Positions 26,440 through 36,974 of a stretch of DNA of 64,000 bases are shown here, piece by piece (positions within the stretch are counted from its first letter, which is position 1; the number at the start of each line of letters is the position of its first letter). Below the pieces are notes generated by a model that was given only the letters and a program-made list of their open reading frames with translations, was not told the DNA's origin and did not search any database. Where the stretch lies: NCBI GenBank assembly GCA_965205965.1, contig CBDBHT010000008.1, forward strand, positions 1,396,303 through 1,460,302, written 5' to 3'. The translations under genes and the position numbers were made by a program. This stretch comes from Bin55 sp965205965 (GTDB lineage Bacteria > Pseudomonadota > Gammaproteobacteria > Pseudomonadales > Azotimanducaceae).

Positions 26440-28075
26440 ACAAATCTTGGTTTTAGTCCATTTAATGCATTACACGGACAATAGAGGATACGGTATGGGA
26501 ATTGTTATCAGATTGCCAGCAATTCCCGCTTCCTGTGAAAAGGTGGAGTTGGCGGGGGTTTGAGCGTCTACGTCTGGTCATTTTTCGCAGACTTTGGTGG
26601 TCTGAGGTGATGGTTTATGATAGCCGTTTACGACCCGATCATGGAGGAAAGGATGCCTCGACAAGCGATGCGCAAGCGATTGAATGCTGCGGGACTGCTG
26701 GCGTTGAGTCGGCAGTGTTTTGAACGGATGGAAGACGGGACGTCGGTCCGCGCCTATCGTCTGGTCGACTGTTTGATGTCGGCTTTGGCGATGTTCGGTC
26801 TGAAGTCCCCGTCGTTGCTGCAGTTTGACCGAGAGGTGCGGTTGGATGGGCGGGTTCGGGGTAATCTGCGGCGGCTGTTCCGCGAACTGCAGCGAGGCAA
26901 GGTGCTGAAGCCGTATGCGGTGTATGGCCACCACTATCTGTTGTCGCTGGACGGCACGGGCTTTTTTTCATCGGGAGCCGTGCGCTGCAAGTACTGCTGC
27001 GAGCGGCGTCACCGCAACGGCACAGTCACCTATCACCATCAGATGCTGGCTGGTGCGATCGTGCATCCGGACTGCCGGACTGTGATCCCGCTGGCACCGG
27101 AACAGATCGTCCGGCAGGACGGTCAGGCGAAGAACGATTGCGAACGCAATGCCTCGAAGCGGTTTTTGGAAGCGTTGCGTCGGGACGTCGGGAGCATCCG
27201 CATTTGCAAGTGATCGTGCTGGAAGACGGCCTGGCCTCCAACGGACCGCATCTGGATCTGCTGGAGCGTCTGAACTTGCGGTACCTGATCGGTGCGCGGG
27301 AGCACGACCATGCGATGCTGTTCCAGCATCTGGAGGGCACTTCGGTGGACTGGTTTGCGGACCCGAGCGAGGAGGGGCGCGCCGTGAACCGCCGGCTGCG
27401 AGTGGTAGAAGACGTCCCGCTCAGTGCGTCCCGGTCCGACCGTCGGGTGACGGTGCTGCAGTACCGGGAACGCACCCCGAAGCGGGTCAGAAAACCAGAA
27501 CGCCAATGGACCTGGATCACGGATCTGCCGGTGACCCGAGCCGAGGCACCGGCGACCGCACGGATGGCGCGCAGTCGCTGGAAGATCGAAAACGAGACCT
27601 TCAACACGCTGAAAAACCAGGGGTACGGTCTGGAACACAACTACGGTCACGGTCACCAGTACCTTGCGAATACGCTGGCGACCCTGATGATGCTGGCGTT
27701 TCTGATGGACCAGATCCAGCAGTTGTGCTGCCCGCGCTTCCAAGCCGCCCAACGTCGGCAGAGCAGTTATGCCTCCCTGTGGGAAAAGATGCGCGGTGCG
27801 ATCTGGCTCCTGATCCTCCACAGCTGGAAACAGTTGTACGAAGCCCTCGCTGGTGCGGAACCCGACCACAGTTCCGGACGACCCGATCCTGGTTTCCGTC
27901 CGCCATAGTGCAACGCGTCCTGCGCCTCCTGATCGCGGGCATCCCTCCGAGATCCGTCGACATGCGAACCGGGCATGCCTTGGTCCGCACAAAGCACCGC
28001 GGCCCAACGCAGCCAAAACGTAGCTGGGGCACGCTGAACAAGGGCCCGAAACGATCCCAACGGATGGAAAACATC
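26440..28075 (+). mobile_element. IS4-like/ISNCY-type element related to the 23.1 kb IS, termini unresolved
   Basis: A GC-rich element containing the transposase at 26617-27908. Its left edge lies somewhere in 26540-26610, and the right edge is cut by IS256 copy 2 at 28076. I cannot find a convincing inverted-repeat pair, so limits are approximate. The 3' ~170 bases (27909-28075) show no gene. Confidence 0.6.
26617..27908 (+). pseudogene. DDE transposase, frameshifted by an 8-bp tandem duplication
   Basis: Homologous to the transposase at 23.4-24.7 kb: YLLSLDGTGFFSSGAV (first Asp), LQVIVLEDGLASNGPHL (second Asp) and RSRWKIENETFNTLKNQG (Glu). About 30 residues are missing after LRRLF compared with that copy. 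Near 27180 the octamer CGTCGGGA is repeated in tandem; deleting one copy restores LRREHPHLQVIV in one frame. Thus a single small duplication broke an otherwise long transposase. Confidence 0.82.
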
Positions 28076-29551
28076 GGTTGTGTATAAATTTATCTGCAAA
28101 AACAAAAAACGAGCTGTAACGACAGACGGATGGTTAGAATCTGATGTTTTATCGGGAATGTGGAGATGCCTGGACGCGGAACCGCGTCCAGGCGCGAATC
28201 ATTCATGACACAATTTATCGAAAAGGAGCAAAAAATGATTCGGGAAGATTATACGCACAATGACACGAAGAAGTCGGCATGTCATCATCTGGCGGACGAT
28301 GAGGACTTTGTGAGGCGGCTGGTGCAAGAGACGCTCAACGAGGTGCTGGAGAGTGAGATGACGGAGTTTCTGGGAACGGGCAAGAGCGAGCGGACGAAGA
28401 CGCGTCAGGGCTACCGTTCCGGATACTACCGGCGCGATCTGACGATGAAGGTGGGCGAGATCGAGCTGAGGGTATCCGCAGGAACGCAGCGGCCAGTTCC
28501 AGCACGCGGGTGTTCGAGCGCTATCAGCGTTCGGAGAAGGCACTGGTGGCGGTGCTGTCGGAGATGTATGTGCAGGGGGTCTCGACGCGTCGGGTGAGCC
28601 GACTGGCAGAGGATCTGTGCGGTCACGAGTTTTCACCGGCGACGATCTCGGCCATGGTGTCGAAGCTGGACGCGTCGCTGAAGGCGTTTGCGGAACGTCG
28701 GCTGGAGGAGGCGTATCCGTATGTGCTGCTGGATGCCCGGTATGAGAAGGTGCGAGAGGAGGGCTCGGTGCGTTCCCGGGCGGTGCAGATTGCCCTCGGG
28801 ATTGACGGCGAGGGTCGGCGTCAGGTGCTGGCGGCGGAGGTGGCGAACCGGGAAAGCGAGGTATCGTGGACGGAATTCCTGTCGCATCTGAAGGAACGTG
28901 GCCTGCGGGGAGTCGAGTATGTGGTCTCGGACAGTCATGAGGGATTAAAGCATGCGATCTCGAAAGTGCTGCCGACCGCGCTGTGGCAACGGTGCTGCGT
29001 CCATTTTCTGCGCAATGCCAGGGACAAGCTGTCGCGGAGTGCTGATCCCGCGTGTCTGGAGGGTCTGAAACGGTTGTGGGGCCATGAGCATGTCGGCGAG
29101 GCACGTGAGGCGTTGGGTGCCTGGGTGACCCATTGGGGCGATGAGAAAGGGTTGGGCAAGCTGGTGGAATGGGTCGAGGATCATGTCGAGGAGACGCTGA
29201 CGGTGTATCGGTTGCCCAGGGAACATCGCCTCCTGCGGATGAAGTCCACGAACATGCTGGAGCGGTACAACGAGGAGCTCCGCCGGCGAACGCGTGTCAT
29301 CAGGATCTTCCCTAACGTGGAGTCCTGTCTGCGTCTGATCTTGGCACTTGCGACGGAGACCCATGAGCGGTGGCTGACGGGGCAGCGTTATCTCTATGGC
29401 CAGATCGGCGTGGTTCGCGCCTCCGAACCGGAATCCGAGGCATGGCGGGAGGCGGCATGAGACGCCCGAAAATTTCGCGCCGAGCGGAGACCCGCCCATA
29501 TGGGCGGGTCTCCGCTCCCACTAGAAATTGCAGAAGATTCTTGACACAACT
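28076..29551 (+). mobile_element. IS256-family element, copy 2
   Basis: 1476 bp; left terminus GGTTGTGTATAAATTTATC, right terminus complement AGTTGTGTCAAGAATCTTC. No matching target duplication flanks it: left neighbour is the element at 26.6-28.1 kb, right neighbour is the C-terminal half of an IS1380 transposase. Its right flank instead pairs with the flank of copy 3 (see findings), evidence that recombination exchanged flanks between the two copies. Confidence 0.9.
28235..29460 (+). pseudogene. IS256-family transposase, copy 2 (two single-base insertions)
   Basis: MIREDYTHNDTKKSACHHLA start with AAAAGGAG upstream. Compared with copy 3, an extra A (GGTATCCG versus GGTTCCG) near 28472 and an extra C (GTTCCAGC versus GTTCAGC) near 28499 break the frame; downstream the Mutator-like core is intact: YVLLDARYEKVREEG, EYVVSDSHEGLKHA, CCVHFLRNARDKLSR and MLERYNEELRRRTRV. 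All catalytic acidic regions are preserved. Confidence 0.88.
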
Positions 29552-30507
29552 CGGCCGCGGCAGGAGCACCGGTTCTATCACGGGTACTACCATGCATACT
29601 GCCACCTTCCGCGGCTGGTGTTCTGCAACGGCTGGCCGGTGCGGACGGAACTGCGCACGTCGAGCGGCGATGTGGCGGCGGGCGTGGTGGAAACGATCGC
29701 GCCGCTCGTGGACCGGTTGCGGAAGCGATTTCCGCAGGTGCCGATCCTGATCCGCGCCGACGGGGCCTACTGCCGCGACGAGTGGATGACGTGGTGCGAG
29801 GCGCGGATTACGTGCTGGGACTGCCGCGCAATGATCGGCTGAAAGACCGGGTCCAACCGTTGATGGACGATCTGCGGGACCGGTTGAAGCGGGATCCGGA
29901 CTATGCGCAGCAAGCGGTCCGCGGCTACCGGAGCTTCGACTATCGCACGCGCGACAGCTGGAGCCGCGAACGCCGCGTGATCGCCAAGGCCGAATGGCTG
30001 CCGGGACAACCGGTCGGCAACGCGGACGGGGAACCGGCCGGCAAGGCCGACGGCGGACCGGAGGCCGTCGCGGAAGGCCCATGTGCGACGGTCGGCGAAG
30101 CCCGGTACAACAGTCGCTTCGTCGTCACCTCGCTCCAGAAGCCCAACGCGCAAACGGTCTACGAAGAGATGTACTGCGGCCAGGGTGAGGCCGAAAACTG
30201 GATCAAGGAACAGAAGAACGATCTGTTCCTGGACCGATGCTCCAGCAGCCTCTGGAACGTCAACGCACTCCGGCTCCGGATGAGCGCACTGGCCCATGCC
30301 CTTCATTGCATGATGAAGCGCCGGCTCGAGAACCTTCCGGTATCCGCCATGCTGCGCCGGAGCCGTCCATCGACGCTGCGCAAGTGCCTGTTCCAGATCC
30401 CGGTGCGCGTGACGGTGTCCGCGCGGCGGATCCATCTGGCGTTCGGGTCCGCCTTCCCGTACTGGAAGGATTTCCGCTTGATCTGGGCCAGCCTGGTACC
30501 AACGTAA
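29552..30507 (+). pseudogene. IS1380-family transposase, C-terminal part (inverted half of copy 2)
   Basis: Begins abruptly at the IS256 edge with codons for RQEHRFYHGYYH and ends WASLVPT at 30507. A frameshift near 29805 splits it; the long frame after that holds GLPRNDRLKDRVQPLMDDLR, SRFVVTSLQKPNAQTVYEE and AENWIKEQKNDLFLDR. Its missing N-terminal half lies on the opposite strand at 35472-36036. A ~60-bp 3' flank of the IS1380 (to 30566) is then cut by a DruA/IS4 element terminus. Confidence 0.86.
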
Positions 30508-30709
30508 AAGCCCGGTGCAACCGGGTGCATGACGCTGGCGGCGGAGCGCGCCGGCCTCCCTGCGCCCCAATGGCATTCGGATTAGCGGAAAGGGATCCCG
30601 GTCTTTGAGGATGTCGTGTAACCGGTTGATATACGGAAAGATATTCGGTTCTGTTGGGATTCTTCAAAAAAACACTTGCGTTTCAGCATGGGTTATGGCA
30701 ATCTACGCT

Positions 30710-32537
30710 TAGTTAGTGTCTGTGCGAAAACCCTGATGATTGTATCAAAGTGCTGATTATTGTGGCATGGGAGGGTATTTTGAGCTAAAATGCTACGGGT
30801 GAAGATTGCCGTTGGAGGCGTTGAAATGGGCTTTTTTAGGGGTTTCAGGGGTGTTCTGTGCGGATCTTCGTTGGGAGAGCAGCGATCATGAGACGTTTCG
30901 AGCATGCCTTGCGGTTGGATGAGACGCCGATCGGTGAGATCAAGATTAATGTGAAATCACGGGATGACATTCCGGCGTTGCTGTTGGGATTGCAGCATCT
31001 GTACGTGTCGTGTCGGGAGGAATTGGAAGGGTTACTGGGTTGCCATGTGACCGCGGATCGGGATCCGGAGAACGGTCGGCCGGGGATGACGCTGTGGCGG
31101 GTTCTGGTGATGGCGGTGCTCAAGCAGGGTTTGAATTGCGACTACGACCGTCTGGGGGAGTTGGTGAACCATCACCAGGTGGTACGGAAGATGCTGCAGC
31201 ATGGGTTTCTGGATGACTGGACGTACTCGGTGCGCACCTTGCAGGACAACGTGTCGCTGGTGACGCCGGCGTTGCTACAGGAATTGAATGCGCTGCTGGT
31301 ACGGGAGGGTCATGCGGTGGCGGGAAAGTCCCCTGGCACCGCCTTGGACGGTCGGGTTGACTCGTTCGTAGTGGAGACGGACGTGCATTACCCGACGGAC
31401 GTGAACCTGCTGTGGGATGCGATGCGGGTGCTGCTGACGGAGGTTTCGGTCTGTTGCGGATCGCATGAGGTGTCGGGATGGCGGCAGGGGCAGTACTGGC
31501 GGAGCCAGGTTCGGCAGGGCTATCAACGGGTGAGCCGTGCGCGGTTGTGGTGCCGACGCCCGAAGGCGGTGGCGGCGTGGTTGACCCTGTGCGGCGATCT
31601 GACGGGGCGTCTGGGCGACACGCTGGAGGAGCTGGAAGGATTGCCGGAGGGCTCGGTGTCGCCGGCGCAGCTGTCGCGATGGCGCTGGTTTCACGCCTGC
31701 TCGGTGCGTTTGCAGGATCAGATCCGCCGTCGCGTGCTGGAAGGGGAAACGATCCCGCACGAGGAGAAACTGTTCTCGCTGTTTGAGCCGCATACGCGCT
31801 GGATCATGAAGGGCAAGGCCGGCCGGTGGAGCTGGGGGTTCCCCTGACGGTGCTGGAAGATCAACATCAGTTCATCCTGGGTTGGCACTTGCAGTGGCAT
31901 GGCGGCGATGTGGACATGGCGGTTCCGCTGGTGGCGGCATGCCAGGCACAGTATCCGGAGTTGCGCGGATGCAGTTTCGACCGGGGGTTCCACAGCCCCG
32001 CCAACCAACAGCAACTGGCCGCGGTGCTGGAGCACGTCGCGTTGCCCGCGAAGGGGCGAGGCACGGAGGCCAGCCGAGCTCGGGAAGGTAAAGCATCGTT
32101 CGTGGCGCGACGCCGGCGGCATCCGGGCGTGGAATCGGCGATCCATGCGTTGGAAAGCCATGGCTTGGACCGGGTGCGCACGCATGGCCGGGCAGGCTTC
32201 GAACGCACCGTGGGTATCTCGATCCTCGCAGCCAACCTGCACCGACTCGGACGCTTGCTGCAGCAACGGGCGGCGCGGCGGTCCCATCGCACGCACGCAC
32301 CACCCTATCGTTTGGCGGCCTAGCCGTCCCCATCCTCAATATCCATCCTTCCCGCCCCTCGGGACGGACCCCGCACGCCCCGAAAGCGAGCAGGAGAACA
32401 TCATCCGGACTTTTGGAGCCCCGATGGGCCGATTACCCGTCGTACATCTCCTAAATCAACATGATCCCCTGAGCGACGGATACCATCACGTGGCTTAAAC
32501 CCATCGTAAAATGGGGTTTTCCCGCAGACACTAGTTA
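30710..32537 (+). mobile_element. ISNCY-type element nested in the DruA/IS4 leader
   Basis: The element covers 30716-32531 (1816 bp). Termini GTGTCTGTGCGAAAACC and complement GTGTCTGCGGGAAAACC are inverted repeats; a 6-bp target duplication TAGTTA lies at 30710-30715 and 32532-32537. Removing it rejoins the leader found elsewhere (GCTTGGTTAGATGGTCTC-like) almost exactly. Confidence 0.88.
30888..32323 (+). pseudogene. ISNCY-family transposase in two overlapping frames
   Basis: First part (30888-31847) starts MRRFEHALRLDETPIGEIK and covers the helical N-terminus and WRVLVMAVLKQGLNCDYDRL, then FSLFEPHTRWIMKGKAGR. The second part (from ~31826 in another frame) continues PVELGVPLTVLEDQHQFILG, CSFDRGFHSPANQQQL and HGAAGF-like RTHGRAGFERTVGISILAAN. 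This layout matches ISNCY (IS1202-like) transposases. The frame changes near 31820 by one base in a GGCCGGCCGG stretch; a programmed shift is less likely than mutation. Confidence 0.78.
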
Positions 32538-32559
32538 GATTATCTCTGGTGCCAACGTG

Positions 32560-33999
32560 ATGGATTCCCGAATCGAGAACCTGAAGTCGACCACCTTCTG
32601 TGGCACGCGGCTGACCCGCCGTCAGATTGCGGACCTCCAGAAGACGGTGAAAATGTTTCCGGCACTGAGCCGCCATGAGCTGGCTGCCACCCTGTGCACT
32701 CATCTGGGCTGGTTCACGCCGAAGGGTCGGGATCGACTGGGGTCCTGTCTGCGGATGCTGGAGCAGCTGGAGACCGGCGGCATCGTGTCGCTGCCGGCGA
32801 AGCGACCGGGATCGAGAACGGGAACCGGGGGTCGGAGACCGCGGCATACGAGTCGCTCGGATCCGGGCTCCGCCATAGAGTGTGAGTTGAAGGAGCTGAT
32901 GCCGCTGGAACTGGAGGTTGTGGCGGAGGGGGAGGCCGTTGAGGAATGGAAGGAATTGGTGGATCGGCATCATGAGCTGGGTTACCGGCATCTGTTCGGC
33001 TGTTTCCTGCGCTACTGGCTTCGGGATCGTCGGGGTCGCAAGCTGGGCTGTCTGCTGTTTGAGGCGGGCACGACCCGGCTGCCCTGTTGTGACGCCTGGA
33101 TTGGCTGGCGGGATCGGGCGAAGCGTCTGAAGGGGGTGGTGAACAACTCCCGGTTCCTGATTTTCCCTTGGGTTCGGGTTCCGTATCTGGCCTCGAAGGC
33201 CCTGTCGATGGCGGTTCGGCGGCTGCCCGGGGACTGGAAGGAGCGGCACGGCCTGGAGCCGGTACTGGCGGAGACCTTTGTGGATCCGGCGAAGTACCGG
33301 GGGACCTGCTACCGTGCGGCCAACTGGCAGTGCATTGGTCGGACGAAGGGACACAAGGCGAGTGCGTCGGAGGCAGGCAGGACTCCGAAGGACGTTTACC
33401 TGTATCCGCTGACGAAAGACTGGAAGCAGGTGCTGCTGACCGGCTCCCGTCGATCCGGACGCCGTTCCCGCAGGTCGCCGGTGGCGGTCTTGGCTCCGGA
33501 GGATACGTTTGTCCGGCTCTGGAGCGGCATCGTCGAGACGCTCGTGGGTGTCGCCAACCGGCATGACCGGCTCTGGCAGCGGCGGCGGCGCGTGCTGAAC
33601 ACGCTGGTGGTCGTGCTGTTCGTTTTCCGGCTGGTGTTCTCGAAGGGGCGTCCGGGGTATGCGACCACGCTGGCCGAACTGTGGGGGCAGTGCCGGACGA
33701 TGGGGATCGAACTGCCACAGCCGGCTCCGGTGTCGCCGTCCTCCATCTGCAGTGCCCGGGCCAGGCTGGACGAGCAGCTGTTCAAGACCTTACACCAGGA
33801 AATCCTCAAGGTGGTCTTCGACGCCGAGGCCCGACCCCGGCACGCACGGAAAGTCCGACACAACACGGATCGGCGGTGGCAGGGGCATCGGGTGTTTGCG
33901 GTCGATGGAAGCTCCCTGAACCTGCCGCGCGGACTGGTGCATGAAGGCTGGCGGACGCCGGTAGACGGTGCCCATTATCCGCAGGGTCTGGTGAGTTGA
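32560..33999 (+). CDS. DruA-like (DUF4338) domain fused to IS4-type transposase, 3'-truncated
   Basis: About 479 residues in one open frame. Residues ~1-95: helical N-terminus (MDSRIENLKSTTFCGTRLTR, LSRHELAATLCTHLGW). Residues ~100-300: DUF4338, the DruA domain, with HHELGYRHLFGCFLRYWLRD, WIGWRDRAKRLKGVVNNSRF, LIFPWVRVPYLASKALS, ETFVDPAKYRGTCYRAANW and GRTKGHKAS-type residues. Residues ~320-479: N-terminal half of an IS4 transposase (LNTLVVVLFVFRLVFSKGRP, VFAVDGSSLNLPRGLV as the first Asp region). The stop is created at the junction with IS256 copy 3, so the catalytic Glu half is missing. DruA is known from the Druantia phage-defence system; DUF4338 proteins also occur with transposases. Here transposition, not defence, is the likelier role. 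Confidence 0.82.
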   Translation: MDSRIENLKSTTFCGTRLTRRQIADLQKTVKMFPALSRHELAATLCTHLGWFTPKGRDRLGSCLRMLEQLETGGIVSLPAKRPGSRTGTGGRRPRHTSRSDPGSAIECELKELMPLELEVVAEGEAVEEWKELVDRHHELGYRHLFGCFLRYWLRDRRGRKLGCLLFEAGTTRLPCCDAWIGWRDRAKRLKGVVNNSRFLIFPWVRVPYLASKALSMAVRRLPGDWKERHGLEPVLAETFVDPAKYRGTCYRAANWQCIGRTKGHKASASEAGRTPKDVYLYPLTKDWKQVLLTGSRRSGRRSRRSPVAVLAPEDTFVRLWSGIVETLVGVANRHDRLWQRRRRVLNTLVVVLFVFRLVFSKGRPGYATTLAELWGQCRTMGIELPQPAPVSPSSICSARARLDEQLFKTLHQEILKVVFDAEARPRHARKVRHNTDRRWQGHRVFAVDGSSLNLPRGLVHEGWRTPVDGAHYPQGLVS

Positions 34000-35471
34000 G
34001 TTGTGTCAAGAATCTTTTGCAATTTCTAGTGGGAGCGGAGACCCGCCCATATGGGCGGGTCTCCGCTCGGCGCGAAATTTTCGGGCGTCTCATGCCGCCT
34101 CCCGCCATGCCTCGGATTCCGGTTCGGAGGCGCAAACCACGCCGATCCGGCCATATAGATAACGCTGCCCCGTCAGCCACCGCTCATGGGTCTCCGTCGC
34201 AAGTGCCAAGATCAGACGCAGACAGGACTCCACGTTAGGGAAGATCCTGATGACACGCGTTCGCCGGCGGAGCTCCTCGTTGTACCGCTCCAACATGTTC
34301 GTGGACTTCATCCGCAGGGGCGATGTTCCCTGGGCAGCCGATACACCGTCAGCGTCTCCTCGACATGATCCTCGACCCATTCCACCAGCTTGCCAAACCC
34401 TTTCTCATCGCCCCAATGGGTCACCCAGGCACCCAACGCCTCACGTGCCTCGCCGACATGCTCATGGCCCCACAACCGTTTCAGACCCTCCAGACACGCG
34501 GGATCAGCACTCCGCGACAGCTTGTCCCTGGCATTGCGCAGAAAATGGACGCAGCACCGTCGCCACAGCGCGGTCGGCAGCACTTTTGAGATCGCATGCT
34601 TTAATCCCTTATGACTGTCCGAGACCACATACTCGACTCCCCGCAGGCCACGTTCCTTCAGATGCGACAGGAATTCCGTCCACGACACCTCGCTTTCCCG
34701 GTTCGCCACCTCCGCCGCCAGCACCTGACGCCGACCCTCGCCGTCAATCCCGAGGGCAATCTGCACCGCCCGGGAACGCACCGAGTCCTCCTCTCGCACC
34801 TTCTCATACCGGGCATCCAGCAGCACATACGGATACGCCTCCTCCAGCCGACGTTCCGCAAACGCTTTCAGCGACGCGTCCAGCTTCGACACCATGGCCG
34901 AGATCGTCGCCGGTGAAAACTCGTGACCGCACAGATCCTCTGCCAGTCGGCTCACCCGACGCGTCGAGACCCCCTGCACATACATCTCCGACAGCACCGC
35001 CACCAGGGCCTTCTCCGAACGCTGATAGCACTCGAACACCCGCGTGCTGAACTGGCCGCTGCGTTCCTGCGGAACCCTCAGCTCGATCTCGCCCACCTTC
35101 ATCGTCAGATCGCGCCGGTAGTAGCCAGAACGGTAGCCCTGACGCGTCTTCGTCCGCTCGCTCTTGCCCGCTCCCAGAAACTCCGTCATCTCACTCTCCA
35201 GCACCTCGTTGAGCGTCTCTTGCACCAGCCGCCTCACAAAGTCCTCATCGTCCGCCAGATGATGACATGCCGACTTCTTCGTGTCATTGTGCGTATAATC
35301 TTCCCGAATCATTTTTTGCTCCTTTTCGATAAATTGTGTCATGAATGATTCGCGCCTGGACGCGGTTCCGCGTCCAAGCATCTCCACATTCCCGATAAAA
35401 CATCAGATTCTAACAACTCGTCTGTCGTTACAGCTCGTTTTTCGTTTTTGCAGATAAATTTATACACAACC
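33999..35471 (-). mobile_element. IS256-family element, copy 3
   Basis: 1473 bp, inverted relative to copy 2. Termini as in copy 2. Flanks do not match each other: DruA/IS4 transposase on the left and the N-terminal half of an IS1380 transposase on the right. It recombined with copy 2 (see findings). Confidence 0.9.
34090..35312 (-). pseudogene. IS256-family transposase, copy 3 (one frameshift)
   Basis: The best preserved of the three: MIREDYTHNDTKKSACHHLA through VYRLPREHR is one open frame of ~335 codons, including YVLLDARYEKVREED and VEYVVSDSHKGLKHA. At ~34317 one base is missing in the stretch that reads CGCCTCCTGCGG in copy 2 (CGCCCCTGCGG here), so the last ~85 codons (MLERYNEELRRRTRVIRIFP) are out of frame. 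One base would restore it. Confidence 0.9.
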
Positions 35472-36036
35472 GCCGGCCGTGCAGTTCCACGTCCGTGGCA
35501 TCGATGTCCAGCACCAGCCGCTTCGGCATCTGGCCCCGCTCGCCACACACCAGGTACAGCTCCACGAGCAGCTCGTCGAGCGCATCGAAATCCACGGTGA
35601 TCTGGCGCGCTTTCGCCGGGTCCCGCCCGTTCGCCGACAGCTCCATCCAGTTCAGCGTGCTTTTGCCGGCCAGCGGCTCGCAGTCCGAACGCGCACACTC
35701 CACACGCCCCATGGCCGTGGACAGGGACCGGTCCCGCCGCAGCTCGTCGTGATCGTTCACATCTTCGTAGCCCAGCGCGAGACCCAAAATCCGCTGCCCC
35801 AGCAACGCCACTAGCGGATGCACCACCTTGGACGGGTCCCGGTGATCCGTGAAACATGCCGAGACGCGCTCGAACAACCGGACCTGCTCGGCCAGCATCA
35901 TCAGCAGTGCCGAGCCCCCGTTGGAACTCAGCTCGCCTCCACCTCCACTGCAGTCCACCTCCATCCGCGCCGGACGGACCCCTTTCGCCATCCGACGTAC
36001 CAACCGGTCCGCGCCGCGCTTGGGCTTGCTCTTCAT
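35472..36036 (-). pseudogene. IS1380-family transposase, N-terminal half of copy 2
   Basis: ATG at 36036 (MKSKPKRGADRLVRRMAKG); continuous to the IS256 edge: SALLMMLAEQVRLFERVSAC, LGQRILGLALGYEDVNDHDE, GKSTLNWMELSANGR and RLVLDIDATDVELHG. The remainder lies at 29552-30507 on the other strand. This copy shows the empty target sites used by the IS256 and IS4-type insertions in copy 1. Confidence 0.88.
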
Positions 36037-36480
36037 CCCGTGTCCTCCTCCATCCGGCCCCATCGGCCGCGTTGCGCCCACCGTTCGGCCAGCGTGGCCG
36101 CATATCCCGGACGCCCCTTCCAGAACACCAACCGGAACATGAACAGCACGACCACCAGCGTGTTCAGCACGCGCCGCCGCTGCCAGAGCCGGACCAAAGC
36201 ATCCTCCGGGGCCAAGACGGCTGCCGGCGACCTGCAGGACCCTAGTCGATCCCGACCCTTCGGCGTGAACCCAGCCCAGATGACTGCACAGGGTGGACGC
36301 CAACTCATGGCGGCTCAGTGCCGAAAACCGTGCCACCGTCTTCTGAAGGTCCGCCATCCAACGGCGGGTCCGCCGCGTGCCACCCAAGGTGGCCGACTTC
36401 AAGTTCTCGATTCGGAAATCCATCACGTTTGCACCAGAGACCATCTAACCAAGCGTAGATTGCCATAACCCATGCCAAAA
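36037..36480 (-). pseudogene. DruA/IS4 element relic: N-terminus joined to transposase stub (copy 2)
   Basis: Same structure as the relic at 22.7-23.1 kb: MDFRIENLKSATLGGTRRTR, SRHELASTLCSHLGW, then the DruA-excising junction and the transposase stub, running into the IS1380 start codon. A formal reading frame of 338 codons spans it and the IS1380 N-terminus, but its middle is in the wrong frame relative to the parent protein. Confidence 0.76.
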
Positions 36481-36974
36481 CGCAAGTGTTTTTTTGAAGA
36501 ACCCCCAAAAAAACGAATATGTTCCCGTATATCGACCGGTGACACGACATCCTTACAGACTAGAATCCCTTTCCGTTCATCCGCATGCCATCGCAGCCAC
36601 CGGGGGCGAGACCTCCCGACAGTCGGGGAGCGTTCGGGCCTCGTCAAGAGCAGGACCCAAGGGCGTGCGATAGGGGCGTCCGCCGCATGCTCACCCGCAT
36701 GGCTCATCATCCAGTCGACAACAGCATCTTGCACGGGATGCGCCGCTTTGCACGCCGATCGTGGCGGTCCGCAAAACGGGCCCAGGCGCATGCTACACGT
36801 CCGCACCGCTTCCGCCAGCATCGCACCCAGCACCGAACGCGTCCCGCTTCCGTCCGACCCGAACGCACCCCGCTACCATCCCCTTCCCCCCGGCAAAGCC
36901 CAACCAACTTCGTTGCATCAACAACTTACACGCACATAAATCGTACCCAAGCCATCTATTATGAGAAATAAGGG
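36481..36974 (-). repeat. Degenerate IS1380-like 5' region, copy 2, with IS1380 terminus
   Basis: Nearly the same sequence as 24829-25357. It ends at the IS1380 terminus (complement CCCTTATTTCTCATAA, outer edge 36974) followed by TTAG. The long open frames on both strands are a GC effect and lack recognisable domains. Confidence 0.65.

Larger units (their letters stand above)
30567..33998 (+). mobile_element. DruA-domain IS4-type element, truncated and interrupted
   Basis: The 5' terminus is CCAATGGCATTCGG at 30567, inserted in the 3' end of an IS1380. The leader (30567-30715) is followed by a nested 1816-bp element, then the DruA-transposase gene from 32560. The 3' end is lost at IS256 copy 3 (33999). 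The leader is also present at 24.83, 36.48 and 63.1 kb in the deleted versions. Confidence 0.8.

Noticed and set aside
32560..33999. A complete Druantia defence locus
   Set aside because: Only the DruA-type domain is present, in a transposase fusion; no DruB-E-like helicase or other Druantia genes are nearby.
35428..36444. A 338-codon open frame spanning the DruA relic and the IS1380 N-terminus as one fusion protein
   Set aside because: The middle is read in a different frame from the parent transposase and the end runs into IS256; it is a chance joining in GC-rich sequence.
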